Source: Alteriqipengyuania halimionae (GTDB taxonomy: Bacteria > Pseudomonadota > Alphaproteobacteria > Sphingomonadales > Sphingomonadaceae). From it: DNA of 64,000 nucleotides. Shown here piece by piece: positions 9,544 to 18,194 of the stretch. Made by a program: the position numbers and the translations under genes. Numbering within the stretch: the first letter of the stretch is position 1; the number at the start of each line of letters is the position of its first letter. Location: assembly GCF_009827575.1 (NCBI RefSeq), contig NZ_WTYR01000001.1, positions 434,001 through 498,000 of the forward strand. The letters are read 5' to 3'. The notes below the pieces were generated by a model. That model was not told where the DNA came from. It saw only the letters and a list, made by a program, of their open reading frames with translations, and did no database searches.

Positions 9544-9577
9544 TTTACGATAATTGTAAAAATGTCAATTTACATTT
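9544..9577. promoter_or_regulatory. Two overlapping palindromes, probable TetR operators
   Basis: Between the divergent tetR and efflux genes lie TTTAC-7-GTAAA (9544-9560) and AAATGT-6-ACATTT (9560-9577). A TATGAT -10-like hexamer for the efflux operon sits immediately downstream at 9579-9584, and TACAAT on the opposite strand (9553-9558) could serve tetR. Repressor binding here would block both promoters. Direct sequence observation; binding is inferred. Confidence 0.6.
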
Positions 9578-9649
9578 GTATGATAACTGTCCAAATGACC
9601 AGTGATTGCAACACGAATTGCTAGGCGATTCGTTCCCCAGAGGTTTGTC

Positions 9650-10804
9650 ATGACGTCATTTCGCAAGCTGCTGACCGCAGCCCTAGCCCTTTCCATCGCG
9701 GCCTGTTCGTCGCCCGAAACCGCGCCGCAGGGCCAGGCGGTTCCGGTCAAGACGCTCACCGTTGCGCGGCAGGATGTCGCAAACGTCATCGAACTGCCCG
9801 GGCGGGTCGAACCCGTCCGCATCGCGGAAGTGCGGGCGCGGGTGACCGGGATCGTCCTCCAGCGACTTTATGAAGAAGGCACCGATGTCGCGAAGGGGCA
9901 GCCGCTGTTCCGCATCGATCCTGCCGAACTGCGCGCCAGCTATGCCCAGGCCAAGGCCAGCCTCGAGCGCGCCCAGGCGACCGCCGCCAATGCCAACGCC
10001 GTCGTCCAACGCTATCGTCCGCTGGTTGAGGAAAATGCAATCAGCGGCCAGGAATTCGATGCCGCGCAGGCCGCCGCGCGTGAGGCCAACGCCAACGTGG
10101 CGCAGATCAAGGCGCAATTGCGCGCCGCCTCGCTCCAGCTCGGCTATACGACCGTGCGCGCACCGATCGCAGGACGCGCCGGACGTGCCGTCGTGACCGA
10201 GGGAGCGTTGGTCTCGCAGCCCGAAGGCACGCTGATGACCAAGATCGAGCAGATGTCGCCGGTCTACGTCTCGTTCTCGCAATCCGCCGCCGAAGTGCTC
10301 GAACTTCGCCGCGCGATCGCGAGCGGTTCGGCCGACGGCGGCGCGGTCGAGGTGCGCCTGAGCTTCGCCGACGGAACCGACTATGCCGTGCCCGGCGTGA
10401 TCGAATTCCTCGATTTCTCGGTCAATGAAGAGACCGGCACCGTCCAGCTTCGCGCCGAATTCGCCAATCCTGACGGGCTGCTTCTGCCCGGTGAGTTCGT
10501 AAAGGCCCGGATCTATGCCGGCGAGATGAGCGATGTGATCGCCATTCCGCAGCGCGCCGTCACCGTTGCCAAGAACGGCGGTACGGTGATGATCGTCGAC
10601 AAGGACGGCAAGGCCGCCTTGCGGCCGGTCAAGCTCGGCGAAATGGTCGGCGAGAACTGGGTGATCGAAAGCGGCTTGAAGCCCGGTGACAAGGTTATCG
10701 TCTCGAATCTGCAGAAACTCCAGCCGGGCGCACCGGTGCAGATTGCCAATGCCAAGACAGGGCAGAAGCCCGCTCCTACGGCAGCCGCCAAGAAGGCTGA
10801 CTGA
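9650..10804 (+). CDS. RND efflux periplasmic adaptor (membrane fusion protein)
   Basis: 384 residues, HlyD/AcrA-type adaptor linking an inner-membrane RND pump to an outer-membrane channel. The start at 9650 has an AGAGG site about 6 bases upstream. A lipoprotein signal ends at Cys19 (SIAAC). It is followed by the first half of the lipoyl/barrel-sandwich domain, an alpha-helical hairpin rich in Ala/Gln (about residues 100-160), the second lipoyl half (LGYTTVRAPIAGRAGRAVVT) and beta-barrel and membrane-proximal domains. It is the first gene of the operon, two bases before the pump gene, under the divergent TetR. Confidence 0.95.
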   Translation: MTSFRKLLTAALALSIAACSSPETAPQGQAVPVKTLTVARQDVANVIELPGRVEPVRIAEVRARVTGIVLQRLYEEGTDVAKGQPLFRIDPAELRASYAQAKASLERAQATAANANAVVQRYRPLVEENAISGQEFDAAQAAAREANANVAQIKAQLRAASLQLGYTTVRAPIAGRAGRAVVTEGALVSQPEGTLMTKIEQMSPVYVSFSQSAAEVLELRRAIASGSADGGAVEVRLSFADGTDYAVPGVIEFLDFSVNEETGTVQLRAEFANPDGLLLPGEFVKARIYAGEMSDVIAIPQRAVTVAKNGGTVMIVDKDGKAALRPVKLGEMVGENWVIESGLKPGDKVIVSNLQKLQPGAPVQIANAKTGQKPAPTAAAKKAD

Positions 10805-10806
10805 AC

Positions 10807-13800
10807 ATGGCCCGTTTCTTCATCGATCGACCAATCTTCGCTTGGGTGATTTCCCTCGGCATTCTCCTGTCGGGCTTTATCGCCCTGCGTGCCTTGCCGA
10901 TCGAGCAATATCCCGAAGTCGCTCCGCCTTCGCTGACGATCAGTGTCGTCTATCCCGGGGCCGATGCCGCCACGCTGGAAAACAATGTTACCCAGATTAT
11001 CGAGCAGCAGCTGAATGGCGTCGAGGGCTTCCTCTACATGTCGTCCTCGAGCCTCTCGAACGGCACCGCGTCGATCACGCTGACCTTCGAGGCCGGCACC
11101 GATATCGATATCGCGCAGACCGAAGTTCAGAACCGCTTGAGCACGGTCGAGGCACGGCTTCCCGAGGAAGTCCGCCGACAAGGCATCACCGTGCGGCAAG
11201 CCGATTCCGGGTTTCTGATGATCCTAGCGCTGACGTCCGATGGCGGCACGCTCGACAGCACCGATCTGGGCAATATCGCCTCGAACCAGGTAGCGGATGA
11301 ACTGCGCCGTGTCGCAGGAGTGGGCGACGTGCAGCTGTTCGGTTCGCCTTATGCCATGCGCATCTGGCTCGACCCCGAAAAGCTGGCGTCCTACAATCTC
11401 GCCCCCGGCGCAGTCGTAGCGGCGATCCGCGAGCAGAACGCGCAGACCGCGGGCGGATCGATCGGCGACCTTCCCTTGCAGGAAGGGCAGCAGGTAACCG
11501 CAACCATCACGACCGAGAGCCGTTTCCAGACGGAAGACCAGTTCCGCTCCATCATTCTGCGCGCGGATAGCGGCGGCGCGACGGTGCGGCTGGGCGATGT
11601 CGCGCGGGTCGAACTCGGGGCGCAAAGCTATGCCACCTCGACCACGCTCGACGGCCAGCCCATGGCCGGCATGGCGGTTCAGCTGGCCACCGGGGCGAAC
11701 GCGCTCGCGACCGCCGAAGGCGTGAAGGAGCGTATGGAAGAGCTCGGAGACGGCTTGCCGCCCGGAGTCTCCTGGTCGATCCCGTACGACACCACGCCGT
11801 TCGTGCAGATTTCGGTCGAGGAAGTGGCAAAAACGCTCGTGGAGGCGATGCTTCTCGTCTTCCTCGTGATGTTCCTGTTCCTCCAGAACTGGCGCGCAAC
11901 GCTGATTCCGACGCTGGTTGTTCCGATTGCCCTTGCCGGCGCGTGCCTTGGCCTTTGGCTGTTCGGGTTCTCGATCAATGTGCTGTCGCTGTTCGGCATG
12001 GTGCTGGCGATCGGCATCCTGGTCGACGATGCGATCGTGGTGATCGAGAATGTCGAACGGATCATGCGCGAGGAAGGGCTTCCGCCGTTGCAGGCGACGC
12101 GCAAGGCGATGGATCAGATCACCGGCGCGATCATCGGCATCACCCTGGTTTTGATCGCGGTGTTCCTACCGATGGCGTTCTTCCCCGGATCGACGGGCGG
12201 AATCTATCGCCAGTTCTCGGTTACGCTGGCGATCTCCATCTTCTTCTCCGCGCTGCTCGCCCTGTCGCTGACCCCGGCGCTGTGCGCGACATTCCTGCGG
12301 CTGAAGGACATTCAGTCGCATGATGGCGAAGAGGAGCCGGTCGAGCCCGAATACGCCGAAGGCTGGCGCGGATCGGTCCAGCGCCTGCAGCACGGCAGTG
12401 GCCGGTTTTTCAACCGGTTCAATCGCTGGTTCGGCCGCATGACCGAGAAATACGGGCGCACCAACGAGTCCATCCTCGGTCATCCGATGCGTGGTCTGGC
12501 GGTGTTTCTCCTGCTTGCCGGTCTTACCGTCCTGCTGTTCGGCCGGGTGCCCGGCGGCTTCCTGCCGACCGAAGACCAGGGCTATGCCATCACGATCGTC
12601 CAGACGCCGACCGGATCGACCCAGGAACAGCTCAACGAGGCGCTCGCCGAAGTCGAGGGTTTCTGGTCCTCGCAGGACCAAGTCGAGCGGATCGTCGCGG
12701 TGCGCGGCTTCAGCTTCTTCGGCCAGGGCCAGAACAACGCGATCATGTTCACCCCCTTCAAGGACTGGAGCGAACGCACGGACCCAGGCAGTTCGGCGGA
12801 GGCGCTCGTCGGCCGGGCATTCGGCATGTTCGCCGGCCTCGACAATGCGCAAGCATTCTCGATCCAGCCGCCGTCCATCCAGTCGCTTGGAGAGGCCAGC
12901 GGTTTCACGATGAAGCTGCAGGACCGTGGCGGCGTCGGTCGCGATGCGCTTGTCGCGGCGCGCGACCAGCTGATGGGCATGGCGATGCAGAGCGAGATGG
13001 TCGCCAATGTGCGCCCCGAGGACCAACCGCCGGCTCCGCAGCTCCACCTCGAGGTCGATCGCATCCAGGCACGCGCCATGGGTCTCTCGATGAACGATGT
13101 GAACAATGCGCTCTCGATCAACTTCGGGTCGGCTTACGCCAACGACTTCAATCTCGACGGCCGCGTGCTGCAGGTGCTGGTTCAGGCCGATGCCGAACAC
13201 CGCATGACGCCCGAGGACGTGTTGTCGCTGCGGATTCCGAACGCGGCCGGTGAGCTCGTGCCGTTCCGTTCCTTCGCGGAAGCCGAGTGGACCGCCGCTC
13301 CACCGAGCCTTGCCCGCTACAATGGCTATCCGGCGATGACGCTCTCGGGCACGGCTGCGCCGGGGCAATCGTCCGGCGCGGCGCTTGACGAGATGGAACA
13401 GCTGGCGAGCCAGTTGCCAGACGGGATCGGGTTCGAATGGACCGGCGTAAGTTATGAAGAGAAGCAGGCGGGTGGCCAAGTCGGCCTGCTGCTGGCTCTC
13501 TCGGTCGTCATCGTGTTCCTCGTTCTCGCTGCATTGTATGAGAGCTGGACGGTCCCGCTCGCAGTGCTGCTGGTGGTACCGATTGGCGTGCTGGGTGCGG
13601 TGATCTTCACGATGCTGCGCGGTTTGTCGGCGGACATCTATTTCAATGTCGGCCTGATCACGATCATCGGCCTCGCGGCAAAGAATGCGATCCTGATCGT
13701 CGAATTCGCGATCGAGGAAGAGGCCGAAGGGCTGAGCCCGTTCGAGGCGGTGAAGGCCGCCGCGAGATTGCGTCTTCGCCCGATCATCATGACCTCGCTG

Positions 13801-14010
13801 GCGTTCATTCTCGGCATGGTCCCGCTGGTACTGGCTTCGGGCGCGGGTGCGGCCAGCCGGATCGCCGTCGGCACCGGCGTGATGGGCGGCATGATCGCAG
13901 CGACCGCGATCGGCATTTTCATCATCCCTCTGCTGTATTTCCTGATCCGTACCAAGATCGGCGGGCGTCAGCCCAAGCCTGCGGGTCACCTCGAAGGACC
14001 AACCGAATGA
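10807..14010 (+). CDS. RND multidrug efflux pump, inner-membrane transporter (HAE1 family)
   Basis: 1067 residues, the usual length of AcrB/MexB-type proton-driven exporters. The N-terminal transmembrane helix (FIDRPIFAWVISLGILL) and the internal duplication of large periplasmic loops followed by six-helix bundles are clear. The proton-relay Asp pair lies in GILVDDAIVVIENVER, and the second-half equivalent is GLAAKNAILIVEFA. It has a slightly long cytoplasmic insert (about residues 500-545, DGEEEPVEPEYAEGW) between the halves. Probable substrates are hydrophobic toxicants or drugs; the specific ones cannot be read. Its stop overlaps the outer-membrane factor start (ATGA). Confidence 0.96.
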   Translation: MARFFIDRPIFAWVISLGILLSGFIALRALPIEQYPEVAPPSLTISVVYPGADAATLENNVTQIIEQQLNGVEGFLYMSSSSLSNGTASITLTFEAGTDIDIAQTEVQNRLSTVEARLPEEVRRQGITVRQADSGFLMILALTSDGGTLDSTDLGNIASNQVADELRRVAGVGDVQLFGSPYAMRIWLDPEKLASYNLAPGAVVAAIREQNAQTAGGSIGDLPLQEGQQVTATITTESRFQTEDQFRSIILRADSGGATVRLGDVARVELGAQSYATSTTLDGQPMAGMAVQLATGANALATAEGVKERMEELGDGLPPGVSWSIPYDTTPFVQISVEEVAKTLVEAMLLVFLVMFLFLQNWRATLIPTLVVPIALAGACLGLWLFGFSINVLSLFGMVLAIGILVDDAIVVIENVERIMREEGLPPLQATRKAMDQITGAIIGITLVLIAVFLPMAFFPGSTGGIYRQFSVTLAISIFFSALLALSLTPALCATFLRLKDIQSHDGEEEPVEPEYAEGWRGSVQRLQHGSGRFFNRFNRWFGRMTEKYGRTNESILGHPMRGLAVFLLLAGLTVLLFGRVPGGFLPTEDQGYAITIVQTPTGSTQEQLNEALAEVEGFWSSQDQVERIVAVRGFSFFGQGQNNAIMFTPFKDWSERTDPGSSAEALVGRAFGMFAGLDNAQAFSIQPPSIQSLGEASGFTMKLQDRGGVGRDALVAARDQLMGMAMQSEMVANVRPEDQPPAPQLHLEVDRIQARAMGLSMNDVNNALSINFGSAYANDFNLDGRVLQVLVQADAEHRMTPEDVLSLRIPNAAGELVPFRSFAEAEWTAAPPSLARYNGYPAMTLSGTAAPGQSSGAALDEMEQLASQLPDGIGFEWTGVSYEEKQAGGQVGLLLALSVVIVFLVLAALYESWTVPLAVLLVVPIGVLGAVIFTMLRGLSADIYFNVGLITIIGLAAKNAILIVEFAIEEEAEGLSPFEAVKAAARLRLRPIIMTSLAFILGMVPLVLASGAGAASRIAVGTGVMGGMIAATAIGIFIIPLLYFLIRTKIGGRQPKPAGHLEGPTE

Positions 14011-15428
14011 AACGTCTCGCCGCAACGTCGATGATGGCGCTGGCGCTGGCCGGGTGCGCCAGCATGGCTCCCGAACACGAACGCCCGGTGCTGAGCACGG
14101 CGGATTCCTATGATCCGTCGCTGCGGCCCGATGGCACGGTGGTCGCTTCCAGCCTGACGTACGAAGAATGGTTCCGCGATCCCCGGCTTGTGGCGCTGGT
14201 CGATACGGCGGTCGCGCGCAATCGCGACCTGCTCGCGGCGACCGCGCGGATCGAGCAGGCGAGGGCGCAGTACCGTATCGAGGACAGCCGCCGCTTGCCG
14301 ACCCCGGTCGCCAATGCCGCCGCCAGTCGCAGCCGCTCGCCGCTCCCGGCCACCACGCCGGGCGGCCCGGGCAGCGTGACGACCGACCGGTTCGAAGTCG
14401 GCGTGGGCGTGACGAGCTTCGAGCTCGATTTCTGGGGCCGGGTCGCCAGCCTCTCGGACGCCGCGCGGGCGCAATATCTCGCGGTCGAGGCCAATCAGCG
14501 CGCGTTCTACCTTTCGCTGATCGCCGATGTCGCTTCGACCTATTTCGCAATCCTCGAAGCGGACGATCAGATCGATCTGGCGCAGGCGACGCTCGAAAGC
14601 CGCCGCGAAGGCCTGCGGATTGCGCGACTCCGGCTCGATGCCGGGGTGACCTCTGCGCTGCCGTTCCGCCAGGCGGAAACTCTGATGACTACGGCCGAAC
14701 AGCAGCTTGCAGCGCAGCGGCTGACCCAGGCACGTCTGCGCAACCAGCTTGCAGTTCTGATCGGGGGTCCGCTGCCGCAAGATCTGCCCGCGCCGCTGCC
14801 GATGGCGGATCAGAACAACGGCATGGTCCTCGATCCGGGGCTTCCGTCGAATCTGATGCTTGTCCGTCCCGATATCGTTGCCGCGGAAGAGCAGCTGCGT
14901 GCTGCCCGGGCAAATATCGGTGCCGCGCGCGCCGCCTTCTTCCCCAGCATCTCGTTGACGGGGGCTGCCGGCTTTGCGTCGGACGATCTGGGCGGACTGT
15001 TCGGTTCGGACGGCTTCACCTGGTCCTTCGGACCGCAGATCTCGCTGCCGATCTTCGACTGGGGCCAGCGCGAAGCCAATCTCGATCTGGCCGAAGCGCG
15101 CGAGATCGAGCAGGTCGCGCTGTATGAAAAAGCGGTGCAGGTCGCCTTCCGCGAAGTATCAGACGCGCTGGCTGGACGGCGTTGGCTGGCCGAGCAGGTC
15201 GTTGCCCAACAGCAGGGCGTCGCCGCGCAGGAGCGCATCGCCCGGCTCGCGCGGCTGCGTTATCGCGAAGGCGTCGCCGACTATCTCGAAGTGCTCGATG
15301 CGGAACGCAATCTGTTTGCCGCGCGCCAGCAATTGCTCGCGACCGAGCGCGCCTATCTGCAGAACGGGACGACCCTGTTCGTCTCGCTCGGCGGTGGTGC
15401 GGGGCCGACCGACCGGTCGGCAAGGTAG
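14007..15428 (+). CDS. RND outer-membrane channel lipoprotein (OprM/NodT family)
   Basis: 473 residues with a lipoprotein signal (LALAGC, Cys17) and the two-repeat coiled-coil/beta-barrel layout of outer-membrane efflux proteins. Family hallmarks include YEEWFRDPRLVALVDTA, the FELDFWGRV motif, the second-repeat RPDIVAAEEQLRAARANIGAARAAFFPSISLTG region and YREGVADYLEVLDAERNL near the end. Translationally coupled to the pump gene through ATGA, it completes a tripartite efflux complex. Confidence 0.95.
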   Translation: MKRLAATSMMALALAGCASMAPEHERPVLSTADSYDPSLRPDGTVVASSLTYEEWFRDPRLVALVDTAVARNRDLLAATARIEQARAQYRIEDSRRLPTPVANAAASRSRSPLPATTPGGPGSVTTDRFEVGVGVTSFELDFWGRVASLSDAARAQYLAVEANQRAFYLSLIADVASTYFAILEADDQIDLAQATLESRREGLRIARLRLDAGVTSALPFRQAETLMTTAEQQLAAQRLTQARLRNQLAVLIGGPLPQDLPAPLPMADQNNGMVLDPGLPSNLMLVRPDIVAAEEQLRAARANIGAARAAFFPSISLTGAAGFASDDLGGLFGSDGFTWSFGPQISLPIFDWGQREANLDLAEAREIEQVALYEKAVQVAFREVSDALAGRRWLAEQVVAQQQGVAAQERIARLARLRYREGVADYLEVLDAERNLFAARQQLLATERAYLQNGTTLFVSLGGGAGPTDRSAR

Positions 15429-15475
15429 GGTCCGGCGCAAGCCTGTCGCCGAACCTGCCTTCCCCGCGCCGTCCT

Positions 15476-15497
15476 CCCCCCCCCCCCCCCCCCCCCC
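15476..15497. repeat. Homopolymer tract of 22 cytosines
   Basis: An uninterrupted run of 22 C lies in the 169-base gap between the efflux channel gene and the DUF819 gene, about 100 bases before the latter's GTG. Nothing else like it occurs in the window. It could be a slippage-prone tract altering promoter spacing, or a sequencing/assembly artefact; the sequence alone cannot decide. Confidence 0.95.
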
Positions 15498-15597
15498 TGG
15501 CGCGGGGCCCGCATCCCTTTCGCTGCCCTTGCATGCGGCTCTTCACCGGCTAGAAGGCGCCGGGGAAGGGCGCTGAGCGCCAAGGGAGAGCTTTCAC

Positions 15598-16824
15598 GTG
15601 ATCACCAGCGACGTCATCATTTTCGGCATTCTTGCCGGCATCCTCGGAGTGCTGTTCTTCCTGCGCGAGCGGGGCGGGGTGTGGAACAGGGTGTTTACCT
15701 TCGTCCCGATCATCCTGCTGGCCTATCTGATCCCTTCGCTGCTGGTGAGCTTCGGCTTCATCGACGTGTCGGAGAGCAATCTTTGGCCGATCGCGAAGGA
15801 CTATTTCCTGACCGCGGCGTTGATCCTGCTGACGCTCAGCATCGATATCAAAGGCATTATCGGGCTGGGGCCAAAGGCGCTGATCATGTTCTTCACCGCC
15901 ACGATCGGCATCGTGCTGGGTGGCCCGATCGCGCTGTGGATCGTGGGCCAGTTCGCGCCGGAGATATTCGGCACTGGCGGCGCGGACGCACCCTGGCGCG
16001 GGTTCGCGACACTGGCGGGCAGCTGGATCGGCGGCGGGGCTAACCAGACGGCGATGCTCGAAGTCTATGGCTACAACATCGGACAATATGGCGCGATGGT
16101 CGCGGTCGATATCGTGGTCGCCAATATCTGGATGGCGTTCCTGCTCTACGGTGCGGGCATGCACGAAAAGGTCGATCGCTGGCTCGGCGCGGACAGTTCG
16201 GCGATCGAACGACTGCGCACCTCCATGGCCGGTTTTACCGAACGGGTCGCGCGCGTACCGACGGCCAACGAGATGATCATGCTGGCGGGCTTCGCCTTCG
16301 CCGCAGTCGGCTTCTCCCACTGGAGCGCGGGCTGGCTGTCTTACTGGTTCACCAACATGATGGGTCCTGAAGCGGTCCTGGCGAGCAAGTTCTTCTGGAT
16401 TGTCGTCAACGCGACCACGATTGGCCTGCTCTGCTCCTTCACGCCTGCGCGCGAGCTCGAAGGCGTCGGTGCGTCGAAAATCGGCACCGTGTTCATTTTC
16501 CTGCTGGTCGCGGTGATCGGCACAAAGATGGACATCTTCCAACTGGGCGATGCGCCGCTGTTCATGGCGGTCGGCCTGATCTGGATGACCTTCCACTCCG
16601 TCCTGCTGCTGACGGTCGCCAAATTCATCCGCGCACCGTTCTTCTTCGTGGCGGTGGGAAGCAAGGCCAATGTCGGCGGAGCTGCGAGCGCGCCGGTGGT
16701 GGCCGGGGCCTTCCACCCCGCGCTCGCGCCGGTCGGTGTGCTGCTGGCTGTGCTCGGCTACGCAGTCGGCACCTATGGCGCGATCCTGTGCGCGGAGATG
16801 ATGCGCGCCGTCAGCGGAGGCTGA
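15598..16824 (+). CDS. DUF819-family integral membrane protein
   Basis: 408 residues with about ten to twelve hydrophobic segments spread over the whole length. The family signature region (FATLAGSWIGGGANQTAM, about residues 138-155) and the C-terminal SKANVGGAASAPVVAGAFHP are characteristic of DUF819 (YjcL-like) proteins, which look like transporters but have no firmly established substrate. The GTG start is supported by a GGGAGAG site about 8 bases upstream. It stands alone between a C tract and a convergent copper-protein gene. Confidence 0.85.
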   Translation: MITSDVIIFGILAGILGVLFFLRERGGVWNRVFTFVPIILLAYLIPSLLVSFGFIDVSESNLWPIAKDYFLTAALILLTLSIDIKGIIGLGPKALIMFFTATIGIVLGGPIALWIVGQFAPEIFGTGGADAPWRGFATLAGSWIGGGANQTAMLEVYGYNIGQYGAMVAVDIVVANIWMAFLLYGAGMHEKVDRWLGADSSAIERLRTSMAGFTERVARVPTANEMIMLAGFAFAAVGFSHWSAGWLSYWFTNMMGPEAVLASKFFWIVVNATTIGLLCSFTPARELEGVGASKIGTVFIFLLVAVIGTKMDIFQLGDAPLFMAVGLIWMTFHSVLLLTVAKFIRAPFFFVAVGSKANVGGAASAPVVAGAFHPALAPVGVLLAVLGYAVGTYGAILCAEMMRAVSGG

Positions 16825-16843
16825 CGGCACGCACCGTTGGCGG

Positions 16844-17236
16844 TCAGTCGACCGTGTCGAGGCATTTCTGGAAATCGCGCGCGGTTTCGCGGCACATTTC
16901 GGCGCATTTGGCGCAATGCGGATCGTCGTGCTTCCCGCATTCGTCGGCGCAGGTGTTGCAGGCGAGGATGCAGGCTTCGATCTGGGCGCGCAGCACGTCG
17001 ACATTCTGCGCGGTGCGGCGCACGCCCAGTCGCGCGGTGGCGGTACAGACGTCGGCGCAATCGAGGCAGTTGCGGATGCACTGCGCCATATCGCCGTCTT
17101 CGACCACGCATGCCTCCGCACATGAGGTGCAGAACAATGCGCAAAGATTGGCGTGACGGCTGGCTTCGATCAACGCTTCGTTGAGCGAGGCATCGGTCAC
17201 TTGCGGGTGGCGCGAGATCATTTCAGGTAGCGACAT
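16844..17236 (-). CDS. Four-helix-bundle copper-storage-like protein (Csp/DUF326)
   Basis: 130 residues with sixteen cysteines arranged mostly as CxxxCxxC along predicted helices (Cys32, 36, 39, 43, 53, 57, 60, 64, 89, 93, 96, 100, 108, 111, 115, 125). Proteins of this family line the core of a four-helix bundle with Cys thiolates that hold many Cu(I) ions. No signal peptide is seen, so this is the cytosolic type. The ATG at 17236 is chosen over the one three codons upstream because the AAGG ribosome site is then about 9 bases away rather than abutting. Likely role: copper buffering or detoxification. Confidence 0.85.
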   Translation of the reverse strand: MSLPEMISRHPQVTDASLNEALIEASRHANLCALFCTSCAEACVVEDGDMAQCIRNCLDCADVCTATARLGVRRTAQNVDVLRAQIEACILACNTCADECGKHDDPHCAKCAEMCRETARDFQKCLDTVD

Positions 17237-17317
17237 GGGAATCATCCTTGGGTCATTGAGGGTATGCCTTTTTCAATGACTGCCACGCTTGCCCGTTCCG
17301 GTTGAGCCAGAACGAAA

Positions 17318-17347
17318 GGCCCCGCCGGATCGAAACCCGGCGGGGCC
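17318..17347 (-). terminator. Rho-independent-type terminator after ompW
   Basis: Perfect 11-bp stem (GGCCCCGCCGG / CCGGCGGGGCC) with a short loop. Read on the minus strand it lies 26 bases after the ompW-like stop and is followed by a T-enriched stretch (TTTCGTT). Confidence 0.75.
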
Positions 17348-17372
17348 GTGACGTTTCCGTTCTATCCGTCGC

Positions 17373-18065
17373 TTAGAAGCGGAACGTCACCCCCCCACTG
17401 ACAACCCACGGATCGAGGTTGTGTTCGGTTTCGAGCGCGGTCGCGCTGCCGGCATAGAAGGTCGCGGTGGTGTCGATGAAATAGCGCTTCGCATCGAGGC
17501 TAATGCCGAAGCCGCTATCGCCGAGCGGGATATCGACGCCCGCCTGGAGCACGGCGCCGAATTCGTCCGACAGGTTCACATCGGTCGCTCCGAGACCGGC
17601 GGCATCCGCAGCCACATCCTGGTCGAGCCAGATGAAATAGGCGACGCCCGCGCCGATATAGGGCTTGATCGGGCCCAGATCGGCGTGTGCCTTGGCCGTG
17701 ACGGTGGCCGGGAGGAGCAGCGCATTCTCGACGAGCTCGGCACCATCCAGCGCACCTGCATTGACGCTCACCGTGTGCGACGTGACGCAGCAGATCGTTT
17801 CGATCGACAGGTTGTTGGTCAGGAAATACTCGATCGCCAGCGTCGGCACGACATTGTCCGAAGCGGTGGTCTGCGTACCGGCCGGAACGCCGATCGCATC
17901 GACGTTGACGGTATCGATTTCGCCATCCGGCAACACGCCGGTCATCAGAACCTTGGCCTGCATCGTGCCGGCGCGGTCGGCCGTGCCATCGGTGCTCTGG
18001 GCTGCCGCCGGGGAAACGGCGAGCATGGCTGCCGCTGCGGCCGTGATTGCTATGGTCTTTTTCAT
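17373..18065 (-). CDS. ompW: OmpW-family outer-membrane protein
   Basis: 230 residues. Signal peptide (MKKTIAITAAAAAMLAVSPA, cleaved after AAA/Q), then an eight-stranded barrel pattern ending in the aromatic terminus TFRF. OmpW hallmarks are VLPDGEIDTVNVD, PTLAIEYFLTNNLSIETIC and the LGPIKPYIGAGVAYF strand. Small hydrophobic channels of this family pass hydrophobic molecules across the outer membrane. The ATG at 18065 fits the AAGGGA site 6 bases upstream better than the ATG two codons earlier. It is monocistronic, with a terminator downstream. Confidence 0.92.
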   Translation of the reverse strand: MKKTIAITAAAAAMLAVSPAAAQSTDGTADRAGTMQAKVLMTGVLPDGEIDTVNVDAIGVPAGTQTTASDNVVPTLAIEYFLTNNLSIETICCVTSHTVSVNAGALDGAELVENALLLPATVTAKAHADLGPIKPYIGAGVAYFIWLDQDVAADAAGLGATDVNLSDEFGAVLQAGVDIPLGDSGFGISLDAKRYFIDTTATFYAGSATALETEHNLDPWVVSGGVTFRF

Positions 18066-18194
18066 CGTCATCCCTTTTCGCACATTGCATTCCAATCGGG
18101 GGGAGGTCGGCAGTGCGACGCCGCGCCTCGTGCAATCGCGGTTAGGCCCGGGGATGACGGACCCTCATTGACGTCGATCAAACGATGAGGAAAT

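Noticed and set aside
12166-14550. A 794-codon open frame on the minus strand across the RND pump and channel genes
   Set aside because: It is antisense to two clear efflux genes and has low-complexity, Arg/Gly-rich composition from GC-rich codon bias, with no family motifs.
15016-15583. Plus- and minus-strand frames crossing the poly-C tract
   Set aside because: They code for runs of Pro or Gly only because of the homopolymer and overlap the efflux channel gene; no family support.
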